Below are positions 58,696 through 58,872 of a stretch of DNA of 58,872 bases, one piece after another. The DNA is from Anaerofilum sp. (GTDB taxonomy: Bacteria > Bacillota > Clostridia > Oscillospirales > Ruminococcaceae). The translations under genes were made by a program, and so were the position numbers. Location of the stretch: assembly GCA_020024115.1 (NCBI GenBank), contig JAHHUF010000001.1:1-58872 (forward strand). The letters run 5' to 3'. How positions within the stretch are numbered: the first letter of the stretch is position 1; every line of letters starts with the position of its first letter. The notes below the pieces were generated by a model that was given only the letters and a program-made list of their open reading frames with translations, did no database searches and was not told where the DNA came from.

Positions 58696-58872
58696 TAGTG
58701 TCTACACAAGTTCAAGCCAAAACAGCACACCAAATAGCAATGCAACGAATATGCACTGCTGCCAGAAAGGAAGCTGTATTTTTGGCATATCGTGTGGCAA
58801 TTCCCCGCCAACGCTTGAGGTGTAAAAAAGCATTCTCCACCAAATGCCGCAGTCGATACAGATAACGGTCGT
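58691..58872 (-). mobile_element. IS5-family insertion sequence, one end (partial)
   Basis: The terminal region beyond the transposase stop reads, on the minus strand, CTTGTGTAGACACTATTTAG and is the likely IS end; the exact boundary (58690-58697) and target duplication cannot be fixed with one end visible. Confidence 0.65.
58712..58872 (-). CDS. IS5-family transposase, C-terminal fragment (cut by window edge)
   Basis: The last 53 codons before TGA (58712-58714) read DRYLYRLRHLVENAFLHLKR, WRGIATRYAKNTASFLAAVH, IRCIAIWCAVLA. The RxRHLVENAFLHLKRWRGIATRY pattern is typical of the C-terminal catalytic region (the Glu of the DDE triad lies in HLVENAF) of IS5-group DDE transposases. The rest lies outside the window, so whether the copy is intact is unknown. 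Confidence 0.85.
   Translation of the reverse strand, partial: DRYLYRLRHLVENAFLHLKRWRGIATRYAKNTASFLAAVHIRCIAIWCAVLA

Noticed and set aside
1..58872. CRISPR array, rRNA operon, prophage or replication origin
   Set aside because: No regularly spaced repeats, rRNA core sequences, phage structural genes or DnaA-box cluster were found on reading through.

Overview
The window comes from a spore-forming Clostridia chromosome, most likely Oscillospirales (Ruminococcaceae-like). The evidence is a SpoVT regulator, several ECF-transporter S components, a THF riboswitch, a T-box leader, a fused clostridial-type PurL, a PurO-type IMP cyclohydrolase with a stand-alone AICAR transformylase, RNase Y, and many strong AGGAGG ribosome binding sites with AT-rich spacers. 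Most of it is ordinary chromosomal core; decayed genes and mobile DNA are scattered through it and cluster at the right end.

Left part (1-4700, all minus strand): the 5' end of an ABC exporter gene, then an extracytoplasmic flavin cassette read as ArsR regulator, lipoprotein with two flavinylation-like motifs, ApbE flavin transferase, and then a DAHP synthase controlled by a Phe/Tyr-rich leader peptide and attenuator. A 46-codon Cys-rich small ORF with its own promoter, RBS and terminator lies at 5056-5196.

5357-18072 is one purine operon: purE, purF, purM, purN, purO-like, AICAR transformylase, a large membrane protein unrelated to purines, purD and purL, ending at a strong bidirectional terminator. 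18132-25351 holds an ABC exporter, a secreted SGNH-hydrolase lipoprotein, an ECF S component divergent from a MocR/PdxR regulator, and a second ECF S component co-transcribed with an unusual P-loop kinase behind a long structured leader that contains a terminator (a candidate riboswitch).

25621-38126 carries spoVT, a degenerate LCP protein, a small conserved-looking acidic protein, membrane proteins of unknown role, a GNAT enzyme, folT behind a THF riboswitch, an M3 oligopeptidase, a broken yjdF with its leader still in place, a LUD protein with a GT2 glycosyltransferase, a HAD phosphatase and two tRNA-Ser genes. 38183-47296 carries a CAU tRNA, an acyl-CoA dehydratase activase-like protein split into two overlapping genes, and sbcD-sbcC.

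47451-58872 has an immunity-like pseudogene with two amber codons, a DJ-1 protein, trxB-trxA with a Crp/Fnr-type regulator, a KDG kinase, RNase Y, T-box-controlled thrS, tRNA-Lys, tRNA-Glu and tRNA-Asn, and at the edge an IS5-family element that has cut a DUF6891-like gene. A dispersed MITE-like repeat with terminal inverted repeats occurs three times (487-640, 26177-26342, 48662-48720). No CRISPR array or rRNA was seen.
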